Positions 23,962-36,249 of a stretch of DNA of 64,000 nucleotides are shown piece by piece; position 1 is the stretch's first letter; every line of letters starts with the position of its first letter. The stretch covers positions 17,882,704 to 17,946,703 of the forward strand of contig CM034099.1 in assembly GCA_019914945.1 (NCBI GenBank). Direction: 5' to 3'. The position numbers were made by a program, and so were the translations under genes. The notes beneath the pieces were generated by a model that had not been told where the DNA came from, did no database searches, and saw only the letters and a program-made list of their open reading frames with translations. This stretch comes from Typha latifolia. Taxonomy: Eukaryota; Streptophyta; Magnoliopsida; Poales; Typhaceae.

Positions 23962-24407
23962 CTTAAGAGAGAGAGTGAGAAGAGAGTAGAGAGAGGAGAG
24001 GAAAGAGAAGGGATGTGTTTTAGATCGCTATTTTGGCAAACCTAGCTTGAGTCTGGGGTTGCATTTATAACAATTTAGCATTGGAGGAAGAATGGCAGGG
24101 CTCGTAAATAACCTTGTATCTCGGGGTGGGTTACATAAGCTCGACTGGCCGTTGGGATTGGGTTAGGTTAACTTAACCACAGTTATGGTCAGGAGAAAGA
24201 TAAGGAATCCGAAACGATGGGCAGGGAACGGACTGGGGCCCCACAGAGCCGTGGTTTTGGTCGTTGTGCCCACGGAAAGGTAACACCACTCAATTACCAA
24301 ACTGACCTCAGCTCATTTCTCTTATTACAAACAACAGCCAGCTCCCTTCGAGTCGGTATTTACGAGCTGCCATTTTTGTGACGAAACTACCCTTGAAATT
24401 GAATTGG

Positions 24408-24561
24408 ATGGCGGCAACCGTCTGTGAGGTTACCGCCACTGTGTCTAGAAGGATTTCAAATGTGCGTCGCACATCATCTGGGTTCTACTGCTTCGCGGAG
24501 GAAGCGGAGGCCGTGAAGACGGTGACGGGAACCCGAGCTTTATCCATTCTTGGAGGAAAAG
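24408..24561 (+). CDS. Possible orphan first exon, unrecognised
   Basis: An ATG at 24408 opens 51 codons beginning MAATVCEVTATVSRRISN and reaches a strong donor (AAAAG|GTAAGC) at 24561/24562. A second donor, GACAG|GTATTT, follows at 24609/24610 if the first is read through. The segment is GC-richer than the flanks, which fits coding sequence, but no matching downstream exon was found. It resembles no family I know and could be a gene remnant or chance. Confidence 0.2.
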
Positions 24562-25632
24562 GTAAGCAAAAAGATACCAACTGTATTAGTTTTGGCGCTT
24601 CTCGACAGGTATTTATCTTTTTCCTATTGATTGTGTTTCTTAACTATATAATTTGCCGAGTAAAAAAATAACTTTTAATTTTAGCTTACAATAAATGGCT
24701 TATAATTAAATGCTATTTTGGTTTCACCAATGAAACTATTATATTATTTGTTATTGGCTAATAAATCAATAGCAAGTTACCTACTAAATGTTGGTTATAA
24801 CTTCAGATTAAATCTAAAGTCAAGCTTACCAAAACCCAGAGAATAATACATTACTAGGTAGTGGGCCAAATGATATATATATATATATATATACAACTAG
24901 CACCTAGCTGTCCTTTTTTTTCTTTTTCTTTTGGCCTAGTTAAGTACCCTAGCTGTCTGCTAATAATAGGAGGCACACAATATTATGCCATAGATTATCA
25001 ACCTAATGTCCCATTAGGCATTAATTTTTGTTTAATTCTTTATTAAACAAGTGGCCTGTCATGTTGTCCTCTCACTCAGATGATATATGTCCAGAGTCCA
25101 AACCCTAATAGGTGAATGGTAAAGAAACAACCCCACAGGATAACTTAACCCCAGATACTTTTTGGTGGAGTAGTTTGGGTTTAGGAAGCTAAATCCAAAC
25201 AAACACCAATTATTTAGTGTTTGTTGGGAGGTTTAATCAGTTGATTAGTTGGTGAGAAGTTTTAAGGGGATCATACTGTTCTTGTGACACCAATGAAGAA
25301 GAAAGAGGTTGCCAACTGATTCTCTACTTCCACAGTGGCATGATTTTCCTACAACTTCGATAAATGCCGGTTTATTGAGCTTTTGAAACTTACCTTCATT
25401 TCTTAACTATATATATATATATATATCTATCTATGCTGAAATACATATAATTTATATAAGAAACACGCATTAAAAACTTCATTTATTATTTTAAAAACTA
25501 AAATTGCGATAAGAGTTATTATAGGTTGTAAGAAATTCCTATAACTTGGGATGTAGTATGTTCTTAATGTGCAGGCATATATAACTCATATAGGTGTAAG
25601 AAGGTGACTAAAATAATTAGGTAGGTAATCTT

Positions 25633-25640
<8 letters not shown>

Positions 25641-25679
<39 letters not shown>
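25641..25679. repeat. (TA)n microsatellite between TAGGTAGGTAA repeats
   Basis: About 20 TA units, bracketed by two copies of TAGGTAGGTAA at roughly 25619 and 25678. Confidence 0.85.
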
Positions 25680-25681
<2 letters not shown>

Positions 25682-26970
25682 TAGGTAAGTGAAGGAAATT
25701 TTGGAAAGACCTTTTGTCTTCAAATTTGGGGACACCTCTTGTGTCTTCACTTAATTTCTACACGTAAATGGGCTGGAAGGCTTGTCTGTCAGATTAGATA
25801 TCTTAATTATCAATTATGAAAGTAAATTAGCATTGCAGCGATTCTAATTTCAGATGCCAATAAGACCTTGCTGAGTTGATTGATACCATCTACGCTTACA
25901 AACACTCTGAAACAAAAGAAAATTCTACACAAAAGTACATAACTCATTAAAATCATAAGCATTTTATAGCATGAACTGAATAAAACTTTTCTAGAGTACT
26001 TTTATCTTCATGTTGGGCTTTGTATCACTATTAGTACATATCTAGTCCCTTTCAAATTGGCAAATGGGATCAGAAAAAAAAAGGCAAAGGATTGGAAGAC
26101 TCCATGACCTCTAGAAGCTGAGAAAAAAATTATAGAGGTGGACCCCAGACTTGGATTAATTCTCCTCCTCAAATTTGTCATCTTTTTTTTTCAAAGATTC
26201 TTTTACTTCTTACTTCTTCACTAGCCGTTTTGAATAGGAGATAATTCAATGTGCATTAAATGATTAAAATTTATTTTAAAAAAATTCTCAAACATCTAAG
26301 ATGGATAAAGTTTGTAGTCAAGTTACCACTGGAATGACGATGTCTGGCAATGACATGTTGGTTGATATTTATATGCTACAAAAGAATATCTTAGTGCCAG
26401 AGTAAATATCTTAGAGCTCCTCTTTTTTCTACAGTATTAACTTCGAGTGAGATGCCTTGACAAAAGAGACATTTTAAGTTGGACTAAGAAAATCATTAAT
26501 AAAGTCTCCGATTGGGTTCGGAGTGGGTCCGACTTGCTTTCTTTTTTGTGTGTGGTGGGCCCAAGTAAAAATCCTACCGCATTAAACCTATCATTATGGT
26601 GCCATCTCATTACATCAATAACTATTAAATAGTCCTTAAATAGGACCAGTGGAGTGGATAATAGTTTTGCAAAAATAGGGTCCGGCTCTCATGGACCAGA
26701 CCCAGACCCAGAGCCAGACCCAGAAGCCCTAACTCGGATTGGGCTCGATACTGGCGCTTATTTCGATGATTGTAATCGTACCAAAAATTATACATAGAAA
26801 TGAATCGGCTTGTATGTTGACAGTTATATATATATATATATATATATTTATTGAACCAAGTAGCATTCTTAAAATTAGGATATGGCTTATCGAAATAGCC
26901 TCTCGAGGTAGGCAAAAGCCAAGGAATAAAGCTAAGTGATATCACCGCTTACTGCTGCTCCAGGTGTCCA

Positions 26971-27198
26971 GGATATGCCATTAACTTATACGGGGACCAG
27001 CGTGGATAACGACGGAGATATCAGAGAGGAGTGAGGGAGGACCACTATCCGCACTGGGCCCACCGGAATCCTATTCTTAGGTCACGGGATACCGATTACC
27101 GCCGATAAGGCCCTCCCGATGTGGATAGCGATCAAACTTATCCGGGTCCCACTCGCGTCGAAACGCTTACCATAATCCTATCCGCTTTTCCTTTATCC
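26971..27198. promoter_or_regulatory. GGATA/TATCC motif-dense GC-rich island
   Basis: Four GGATA (26971, 27004, 27087, 27123) and four TATCC (27046, 27139, 27179, 27194) occur in about 230 bp, where fewer than one would be expected by chance. GGATA is the core bound by MYB-related factors of the MYBST1 type, and TATCC is its complement. No gene start is recognised downstream, so this could be a promoter of a lost or non-coding transcription unit. Confidence 0.3.
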
Positions 27199-29607
27199 CT
27201 CTTTGCGGGTGGTTACGATTTGCTAAGCAGCTGTTTGCTATATCGATCTAATAAAATGCCACGCGTCCTGATCCTGGAAACGTTTGATGATTTGGTGAGT
27301 TGGCCGTAACAGCGGATCGATCAATAGGTGGATTGCTTTCATCTCTAATTATAACTTCCACCAAAGGATTGTCTATTATTAAAATTTAATATATATATAT
27401 ATATATAAAATTGCAAGGCTACTTTAAAATGTCTTCATGAGTTAGATATTTTGTTATGATGCGTATATTTTTTTATAGTCGATAAAAATTAAATATAAAT
27501 AAATTATTAAAGTCTCGACAATAATACGATGCATTAGGAAAAAGATTAGGTAATATTCTAGTAGTGGAAGACTTTTTTTTTATTTTTTTGATTGAGTGAG
27601 ATGAGATACATGGGATAAGTGGTTGTGGGATGAGAATATAATTTAATTTTTTGATGAAATGAAATTATTTATTTAATCATTAGGTTAGACAGCATTTTTC
27701 TTCTGCTCCCTTAGTCAATTTCTTGGTCTTGATGAAAAGAAATCAAGTACTAAACAACAGCAGCTGATGGGATTGTCATCCAAATTACTTGTGATTCGAT
27801 GTGATGTTGACTTGATGGATTAGAACATTTCTCATCTAAATTCTCTTATTTGTTTTTTTTAATAGATTCTCTTATTTATTTTTCTTCATGATATTTAAAA
27901 TATTTCTTTATTAATTATCCATTAATTTTTATTTATAAATATTATGTGAGTATCATATAATTAATTTTAGGCTATTTAAAGATATAAATATTTATTTAAA
28001 ATAAAATTAATAAAAAATTGAGGATAAAATAGTTATTAACGTTTTTCTTTAAAATTGTCACAAAGGTAAAATATTTTTTATAGTTTATAGGATCAATGTG
28101 TACAAAAAGAAAATATTAGGGTTGAAATACAAATATTTATTTTATAAAAAGGAGATGAGATAAAAATTAAGAGTAAAATAATTATGATGTGAATAATTTT
28201 CTATAATTTAGAGGATTAATATGTACCATTCGGATGGGTTGGGTGGAGATAGAAATAGCTAATAGTTTAGATGTCTCTATTCCTTTTCTTTTCAGAGATT
28301 GAGAATACAATGTGCATTGAAACATATTCTTTCTTTTTAACAGAAAAAATGAATACTTTCCTTATTCAATTTATAATAATCTTAACCCAAATGGATGACT
28401 CCCTAAAAAATTCTTTTTTTTTTTTTTAATGTAGGCAGTTAAATTTTCTACTGTGTATTTAGTATCATTTCTAGGCAATTTTGAATTAATTTTGAACTAA
28501 TTTTGAACATGATGAATTAGATCTTTTTATAACTTGGGCTTTAGTAGGCCCATATAGAAGAATTAAAGTGGGCTGAATGATTTCAACTTCCAAGTTAGCC
28601 CATTTACAAGTTATGTCATCCAATGCAAAGAAGAGAGAAATATGAAACAAAATATTTTCTTCTTCTAGATGGTTGCTAAAATCTTAGTGTAATTACTAAA
28701 TATTATATGATTCAAAGTTGGTATCTTCAAGCACGAGATCTGAACATGGCAGGCTATTGATGAGCACTCTGTACTTGCTCTCATCACAAGAGATTATATA
28801 ATCTTTGACTGTTTATTTTGGATTTTAAAATTTGAAAATTAAAAAAGCAATTAAAAATATAAAATAAGAGAGAAAAAAAATTTTGGAAAAAAAAAGAGCC
28901 CATTTATTAATGTTAGTTAGTGAGTGGCTCTCTCATGGCTCTTGAAAAATAAAGTAATAAAGTGAGTGGTGCTCTATTGTTAATTTTAATATGTTTGATT
29001 GCTGAGAACTAGTGAGTTGGACAAAAGAAAATTAAAGTAATAAAGTGAGTTTCTCTGTTTTCTTAAACCTACTTAAGTTTCATAATTTTAGTAGGAAAGA
29101 GGGTTGCAGTTTGCATCTTTTTATATAGAGTGTAACAATATTAATTTTCATGACTACTAACTTTGTTAAATAATAATTAGTCATGGTTACTTAGTAAAGC
29201 AACTTTAGTTCTTATGAACAAGCTCTCATATAAAACCAAAACCACACACTTAAGGGTGTATTTAATTAATGAGAAATAAATGAAATAAAATTGTGCAAAT
29301 TTTTAGTGACTCACTCTCCTACCTACTAGTAATCATGACTCACTTTCAGAAAATTATTACAATTTTTTTTTTATCCGACATATAATTTTAAACAATCTAG
29401 AGTCCTAATGGACAAAATAAGAATGTGTTTTAAGAATCTAGGAGGCCATCCACATCTTTGACTCCACCACCAATCCAAATACCAAGCTTTAAAGTTAAAA
29501 CCCCACCACAAGAAGTGTGGCCAAAATTAAGAAACCCTCCTCTCTCTCCCTTAAAGCTTTGGCAAAAGTTGCTGCCATGTCTCACTACCACTAGGGTTTG
29601 TCTCTCT

Positions 29608-29642
29608 GCCATGCCATGCCATGCCATGCCATGCCATGCCAT
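29608..29642. repeat. (ATGCC)n minisatellite
   Basis: Six exact 5-bp units from 29611 with a partial unit before them. It makes artefactual repetitive reading frames on both strands. Confidence 0.95.
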
Positions 29643-30705
29643 CCCACCACCACCATCACCACCTCCATTGGAAAAGTGGCACTTTGTCTACACCTTCACA
29701 GACCCATTTATGCCACTACGAGCACCAACTCTTTATCATAAAGTTTCTACTCTTTTTTTTTCTTTTTTTTCCTCTTTAGAAAGATTAAAGAATTCCATGA
29801 GACTTTAGTTACTAGTTAGGATATTTAACATTTGATGGCTCTAACTGAATCATAACAACTTAAAACAATTTAATCTGTTGTGTAGTTGGTGAATTTAATA
29901 TGATGGAGTTTCAACTCTATTTATTATGTCACTTAAAATATAAGTCCCAGTTTGTTTAATTCTAAGTCCACATGCTAAAATAATAGCGAGAAATAAATTA
30001 ATCTATGTTCCAATATTGTAGGCAAATTCCTGCGAACTCAAAGCCTACGAGATCTGGCACGCTAAATTAATTGTTTAATTACGAATTAAATTAAAGATGT
30101 GATCAGCTAACCAACCAACCAACCAACCATCAAAAATATTATATCTATCAAGGAAACTGATATTTAGAGAGCATAGTAAAATGACAATTATACCCATACT
30201 CGTCTTTTAGACTACTGCGATCCATTTCATTTATATGAGAGTGTTTTTTTGGTCATTTTGATAAAATTAATAAGCATCGTAGCAACTTTTGCTCTATAAA
30301 TATTATTTTCCCACTGCTAATATGACAACACCACCACAATGGCATCTAAGAGTACACATTCTATTTCCCTGCCAACTTACATAGCGTTTAGTGACTAAAA
30401 ATGAGAAGAATGAGATTCTCATGCAACTCTTTTGTCACTCAGATCTCCACATTAAACTTAGTGAATCAAATTCTTCAAATGGTAACAAGATGGAATATGA
30501 ATCAAAATGTCACATTGTGGGAATTAATTAGAGGTTCGTATGATTGTAAACTAAATTCGGGGTTCTCAGATCTCGAGGCGCGCGGATTTTAAAGGAAGCT
30601 GCTCAAATCTGGGGCGTAGATTCCTAGTAGGATCCTGACAATAGAGCACGCCTCGTCGGTCGTTCTCTTTTCGTCTCTGATAAATAAAGAGGCGTAAGAG
30701 TGGAT

Positions 30706-30752
30706 AGAGGAGGAGAGGGGGGGAGGGGAGAGGAGAGGAGGGGAGAGGAGAA
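30706..30752 (+). promoter_or_regulatory. G-rich polypurine leader abutting the NFD4-like ATG
   Basis: An uninterrupted purine tract of more than 40 nt, with runs of 8, 4 and 4 G plus several GG steps, ends at the start codon at 30753. In the mRNA it could form a G-quadruplex next to the initiation site. The tract is seen directly; an effect on translation is inference. Confidence 0.45.
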
Positions 30753-33322
30753 ATGGCCGCAGTGAAGGCTGGAAGCCGGCCGCCATGGGTGGGTTTGGCG
30801 GCGGCAGTGTGGGTGCAAGTGGCGGCGGGGAGCGCGTACAACTTCCCGCTCTACTCGCACTCGTTGAAGTCGGTGTTGGGTTACAACCAGAGGCAGCTCA
30901 CCATGCTCGGAGTTGCCAATGACATCGGCGAGAATTTCGGGATGATCCCTGGGGTCCTCTGCAACCGCTTCCCGCCGTGGCTCGTGCTCCTGATCGGTGG
31001 GGCCTCCTGCTTCGTCGGATTCGGCGTCGTCTGGCTCGCCGTTAGCCAGACCGTCACCGGATTGCCGTATTGGGTGGTGAGTAAATTGATCCCCTTTGGG
31101 AGTTCGGTGCGGTTTCTTCGACGGTTTGGCGAGTACCCAGTCTTAGGATTTGAGCTGAAAGAACGGTTTTCGGTTGTTGGATTTTGTGTGGATTTGGTGT
31201 TGAAAAAAAAAAAAAAAAAAAACGATTTTTTAGAAGCAATATTTTGCTTCAAAGGTTACTTCGATTTAGATCATTCTGGCATCTTAGTCTTGTTTAGGGA
31301 TGGAGTATCTTTGTCTCAAAAAAGAAAAAAAGAAAGAAAAAAAAAGAAAGAACAGAAGAAATTGTTATAGCTTCTTGTACTAGCTAATAATTAATTTCGT
31401 GATGTCCTTTGTTTTCTAACTATGAAACATAGATGAGAGATGTCCAGTTTAAAAGATTTTGTTTCTAATGGTCACACACGACAGCATTAAAAGAATTCTT
31501 CAATTTAATGCCTTGGGAATTACAGAACTCAAAGAACACTCGAGACAATGAGATTGGATTAATTTTTCCGAGTTATGTTAATATTTACATCTTTGGATGA
31601 TCATTGATATTTGATATATAAAACAACAGCAATCCAGCTTTTAGCCACAAGTAGATGGACTCCTCTGGTTATTACCTACAGATTAAAACAACCTGTGGTA
31701 TCTATCCTGAGCAAGCTATTCTCCTTTAAAATGTCGCTCCCTACATGAAATTAGCTATTTGGTTTTGTACCTTGAACAGTTAATGTAACTCATTTGGTTC
31801 TAAATTTTGAACTACCGTAATATGTTAATCTTTCTAATACTGTGGCAGTTGTGGATTGCATTATGTATAGCTACCAACAGCAGTGCATGGTTGGGCACAG
31901 GAGTGCTAGTGACCAACATGAGGAACTTTCCTCTTAGCAGAGGTACTGTTGCTGGTATCCTCAAGGGATATGTGGGGCTTAGCGCTTGCGTATACACTGA
32001 AATATATACCGGAGTACTTCACAATTCGTCAACAAAACTTTTGCTATTTCTTACTCTGGGGCTTCCTGTCATATGTGTTGCAATGATGTATTTCGTAAGG
32101 CGTTGCACTCCAGCTTTGGAAGATGACTCAACAGAACATGGGCATTTTGTGTTCACGCAAGTGTCCAGTGTAGTTCTGGGGCTTTATCTCCTCACTAGTA
32201 CAATATTGGATGATGTCCTATCACTAAGCGATGCTGTCACTTGGACTTTGTTTGCTGTAATGATACTCTTCCTTCTTGCTCCTCTTGCGATACCATTAAA
32301 GATGACAATTTATCCAAGCAGTCGAAAAAGAGCTAGCGCAGTTGGTCCATCCAGCTCATTAGAACATTTCGCTGCAGCAGATGATACTAAGTCAGAACCT
32401 TTGCTGGCTTCTTCTTCTTCAACAACAAATCTTGGAGGCTTACTGGAGGTTGATGATTCTGATGTGGATATGCTTTTGGCTGAGGGGGAGGGAGCAGTGA
32501 AAAAGAAGAGAAGGCCCAAGAGAGGGGAGGATTTTGAATTCCGGGAAGCTTTGATTAAAGCAGATTTTTGGCTTTTATTTGTAGTGTATTTTCTTGGGGT
32601 TGGATCAGGTGTTACCATACTTAATAATCTAGCGCAAATTGGGATTGCAGCTGGTGCCGATGACACGACTATCCTATTGTGTCTCTTCAGCTTTTGCAAT
32701 TTTGTTGGCCGTCTTGGTGGGGGTTCAGTTTCAGAATATTTCGTCAGGTAATTCTGTTGTAATTTTATTGTCCGATCAAATATGCTAGCAAGAGTCAAAG
32801 TGCAGACAAACTTATCAAGTGTTGAACTTTTGCAGGTCAAGAATGCTCCCTCGGCCTATATGGATGACATGCACACAAATTATTATGGTCATAGCATACC
32901 TTCTCTTTGCTTCAGGTCTTAACGGTACTCTTTATGCTTCAACTGCATTGCTCGGAATCTGCTATGGAGTCCAGTTCTCTGTCATGGTGCCAACGGCATC
33001 TGAGCTATTTGGATTGAAGCACTTTGGAATGATCTACAATTTCATGTTGTTAGGAAATCCACTTGGGGCGCTTCTATTCTCTGGTCTTCTTGCGGGTTAT
33101 TTGTATGATATAGAGGTAGAGAAACAGCACCCTGGTTTTCTGGACAGTTCTAGCATTTCGTGCTTGGGACCCAACTGTTTTAGGCTTACCTTCTTGGTTC
33201 TAGCTGGTGTGTGCACCTTGGGATCTTTGTTGAGCATCGTTTTGTCGATGAGAATAAGGCCGGTATACCAAATGCTTTATGCTGGTGGATCATTCAGGCT
33301 GCCTCGAAGTTCACTACATTGA
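30753..33322 (+). CDS. NFD4-like / nodulin-like major facilitator protein
   Basis: Three exons, 30753-31076, 31849-32747 and 32836-33322, join in phase into 569 residues. The N-terminus has the nodulin-like signature WVGLAAAVWVQVAAGSAYNF, followed by SHSLKSVLGYNQRQL and MRNFPLSRGTVAGILKGYVG. About twelve hydrophobic spans are split by a central charged loop (about 275-350) with Ser-rich and KKKRRPKRGEDF stretches. The C-terminal half carries the conserved FCNFVGRLGGGSVSE and YGVQFSVMVPTASELFG segments. This is the family of Arabidopsis NUCLEAR FUSION DEFECTIVE 4 and its relatives, predicted transporters of unknown substrate. Length and intron positions fit the family. Intron 1 contains an A-run and GAAA-type repeats. 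Confidence 0.88.
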
Positions 33323-34562
33323 CAGGCCAATATACCAGATGCCCTATAAGGTGTCCAAGTATAGCCCTTTTCTGTTATATGTATGTGTGTAACTTGTTTC
33401 ATGTGCCTCCATCTAATGCTGGATGGTTGATAGCCTTCTTTGCGACCAGTAAATGGATCTTTGGTGAATTTAGATAGATCAGTAATTGAAAAGCTAGTGC
33501 TGTAGTAAGAGTTGGGATGTGATGTTTATTTATGCATTACATCACAAGTTTGAGGGTGTAGCAGTGTAGCAGGATTTCCTTTAACTTCAACAATAAGTAC
33601 ATACAACATTCTATTAATCAGGTTTGGCTTCAATCTTTTGAGATGCTATTAGTCGAAATATTCTATTTGTTATTTTGTCCGAATGGTCAGTCACTGATGC
33701 AATATCCTGGGGTTAATTGGTGCATCTATTGTCCAGTTTCGATTATCAGGTATTTGACATATTGATACTTGCAGAATGATACATTGTTTCGAATCTCAAT
33801 ATTCCCATAGAAATCATCTTGAATAATTAGATAGTTGCAGGCCTTTCAATTAGTTGCTCCTCACTGAAAGGGTTATAAGTCTGACAGTAAACTGGAGACT
33901 ACCACTTCCAGAACTCCCTAGTAATCATTATTGTCGATGATAAATTGAAGGCTGATGTGGCCAGTGTAATTGAGATCTTACTTATCGGCAAATAAATCAC
34001 TGAAAATGAAATAGTTCAGCTCTTTCAAGATTGTTTTTATTGACAGATATTGCAAATTAATAAAAACAAGTCAGTCTTTCTTTTTAGGTGAAGCACCTGT
34101 CTTTTTCCATGGAATACTAAAGTAGATGTCTAGCTAAAAGTTGCTAGAACAGGTGTGTTAACAATAATTGTTTACTTGTTTGTCTCTCTGTGATATGATC
34201 ATTAAATGCTTATTCAACTATGCCTACTTCAATTATTTCTTTTCTTTATCAGTTTGTACAAAACTTCTTTTGTTATTTTAGTTATTGTCTTAATGTCTTC
34301 ATGCACCCGTTATTATTTGGGTGATCACGATTCAAGTGCTTGGTAAGATACTAATATGGATCGGTTGGGTTAAAAGGATTCTCGAAATCCCTGCAGCACA
34401 AAAGGTTCAGTTAAAAACAAGCTATCAAGTCACTTATTCCACATCGTTTGTAAAAATTAAGCAAGTAATTTAAATGTTAATAGATGGTTCAGCAACTAGC
34501 AGGACTATTTGGCTTCTCTGTTATATACTATGCAAGTTAGAGGTACTGAATGGTACCTTTCA

Positions 34563-34654
34563 TTGTATTTGTTTATATATATATATATTAAAGAAAAGGT
34601 CATCAGCCCTGTTTCATTAGGAACATAACAGTACTCCGTTGTATTTGTTTATAT
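34563..34654 (-). mobile_element. 5'-truncated LINE-like insertion with 16-bp TSD
   Basis: Perfect 16-bp repeats TTGTATTTGTTTATAT at 34563-34578 and 34639-34654 flank a 60-bp insert. On the minus strand the insert reads AACAGGGCTGATGACC followed by a T-rich then TA-rich tail, the kind of 3' end found in plant LINEs. It resembles the two other short insertions in this window in size and structure. Confidence 0.55.
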
Positions 34655-35372
34655 GAATCCCAACAAAAGTTGGTTGATATAATTGGTGATGGTCGATTGT
34701 GTTCATATCTATTACAAAGGTAAAAGGCTTTAGTGGAAGATAAAATTTCCAGATTACCCAAATATATTTACCCTTGTATTGATGCAGGAACAACTGCTGT
34801 GCCATATCTCAATGGGATTCAATACCGGACATATAGGACTCACCTTACAGTCTTGAATTGCTTTTATTATTGACAACTGTTGTTAGTACCAATGGAGAGG
34901 GCACTTCATAGCTCATTCCACTTTATACTTCGGCTTGCTTTCATTTTGCTTGCTTTACTTCTAGGGTTTCAATTTTTCTTCCTCACTTATGTGACAGGCA
35001 TATTTAAAGAAAGAAAGAAAGAAAGAAAGAAAAAAATCGCTCCAAGAATCAGACTAATAATGTATATCTTGCCTTGATCACTAATAAGCATTGGTATTTT
35101 CGTGACCCATCTATTATTCCAGGAGAAATTTGTACTTAATACTCTTGTGTATAAATGATCTAAACTCTTAACTGATGAAGATAAAAGGCAAGGTGGTGCC
35201 CTTTTGTCAATGTAGAGAAAAGCCTGGGCTTTAGACATTGATGTAATTACATATAAATTCCTCCAATTTCAAACATAGACTGAACTGTTAGCCTGCTCTG
35301 CAGATGGTTGGATGCAACCACCAAGTACTTCTTAGTATTAAAGAAAAGAAGGGGAAAGTTCAACCACCATCC

Positions 35373-35407
35373 TGGTAACTGGTAACTGGTAACTGGTAAC
35401 TGGTAAC
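35373..35407. repeat. (TGGTAAC)5 tandem repeat
   Basis: Five exact 7-bp units, followed by one diverged unit (CTGGTAA). Confidence 0.95.
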
Positions 35408-35563
35408 TAGTCGCTGGTAAGGCCTGGGAATTTGTCATCTAATCAAAAACTAAATATCACAGTAAAAGATCTACTACTCAGTTCTTACCATAATTACATT
35501 ATATCATTTCCACCACAACTACATGCAAATTACAATAGCAAAAGCAAGAGCACCACCATGAGC

Positions 35564-36154
35564 TCAGGTGGGCTTCAAGCCCTGAAACATGGAGTCCCAC
35601 CTTATCTCCTCCTCCTCCTCCTCCTCCTTCTCCTTGCCCTTCTTCTCTTGGTGACAGACAATCAGGCCAGCTGTTCGCAGGACGTAGCTCCTCTGTGCAG
35701 CAACCCCTGCACCGCCGCGTCCGTCGGTGATCATCGCCCTGCTCTGCACCCCGACTGCCGGCTTCCTATTACTCCTCTTCAAGATGCTCCTCCCCTTCCG
35801 CCGCCCGCCGCCGCCGCCGCTGTCGTAGGACCGCCTCGGGACGACCACAATTGCGGAACTGTCTCTATGGACCAAAGTGTAAACATACCTAGCTAGACAA
35901 TTCTTGGTCCTGTGGATCATGGCCAGGAGCCTAGCCATGGGTGCTGGTGGTGGTGACTTGTTCTTCTCCTTCTTGGCTAGCTTAAGTATCTCTAGCCTAT
36001 GCTTGGCTATGGAGATCCCCATGCTTTGGAGGAACTCATGGTTGAAGTGGGGAATGTCTTCTTCCTCGAGCTCGTTCTGGGAGAAGAGAAGGTAGTATTC
36101 GTAGACTAGTGCAGGGTCGAGCGATGATTTGGAGAGCCACGAGTACCAGTCCAT
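35564..36154 (-). CDS. Small SAM-domain protein
   Basis: A single-exon frame of 196 residues. Residues 1-65 form a sterile alpha motif domain: [20 protein letters not shown], then an acidic [10 protein letters not shown] and the closing [20 protein letters not shown] helix, strongly conserved in a plant family of SAM proteins. The rest is low complexity: a basic Ala/Arg-rich region, a Gly run, an [11 protein letters not shown] patch, and an acidic [10 protein letters not shown] tail before the end. SAM domains mediate protein or RNA binding and oligomerisation; a specific partner cannot be read from sequence. A long A/T tract at 36220-36242 lies just upstream of the ATG on the coding strand. 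Confidence 0.8.
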   Translation of the reverse strand: MDWYSWLSKSSLDPALVYEYYLLFSQNELEEEDIPHFNHEFLQSMGISIAKHRLEILKLAKKEKNKSPPPAPMARLLAMIHRTKNCLARYVYTLVHRDSSAIVVVPRRSYDSGGGGGRRKGRSILKRSNRKPAVGVQSRAMITDGRGGAGVAAQRSYVLRTAGLIVCHQEKKGKEKEEEEEEEIRWDSMFQGLKPT

Positions 36155-36249
36155 GGCTTGGAACTTTTTTTTCTTTTTGGAAGCGAAGAGAAGATTTTTG
36201 AAAGCTTATAAGATAGTTAAAAAAAAAAAAAAAAAAAAAAAAGTAGTGT

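Larger units (their letters stand above)
24100..30700. other. Long gene-poor stretch
   Basis: No complete gene recognised over about 6.6 kb. It contains (TA)n runs near 24870-24892, 25641-25679, 26824-26847 and 27388-27406, a CCATG minisatellite at 29608-29642, and a GC-rich, motif-dense island at 26940-27250. A possible orphan exon lies at 24408-24561. The rest is AT-rich spacer. Confidence 0.55.
33480..35563. other. Spacer between convergent NFD4-like and SAM genes
   Basis: No gene recognised. It holds the 3' UTR of the NFD4-like gene, a LINE-like micro-insertion near 34579-34638, a (GAAA)n run near 35005-35030 and a TGGTAAC tandem repeat at 35373-35407. Confidence 0.55.
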
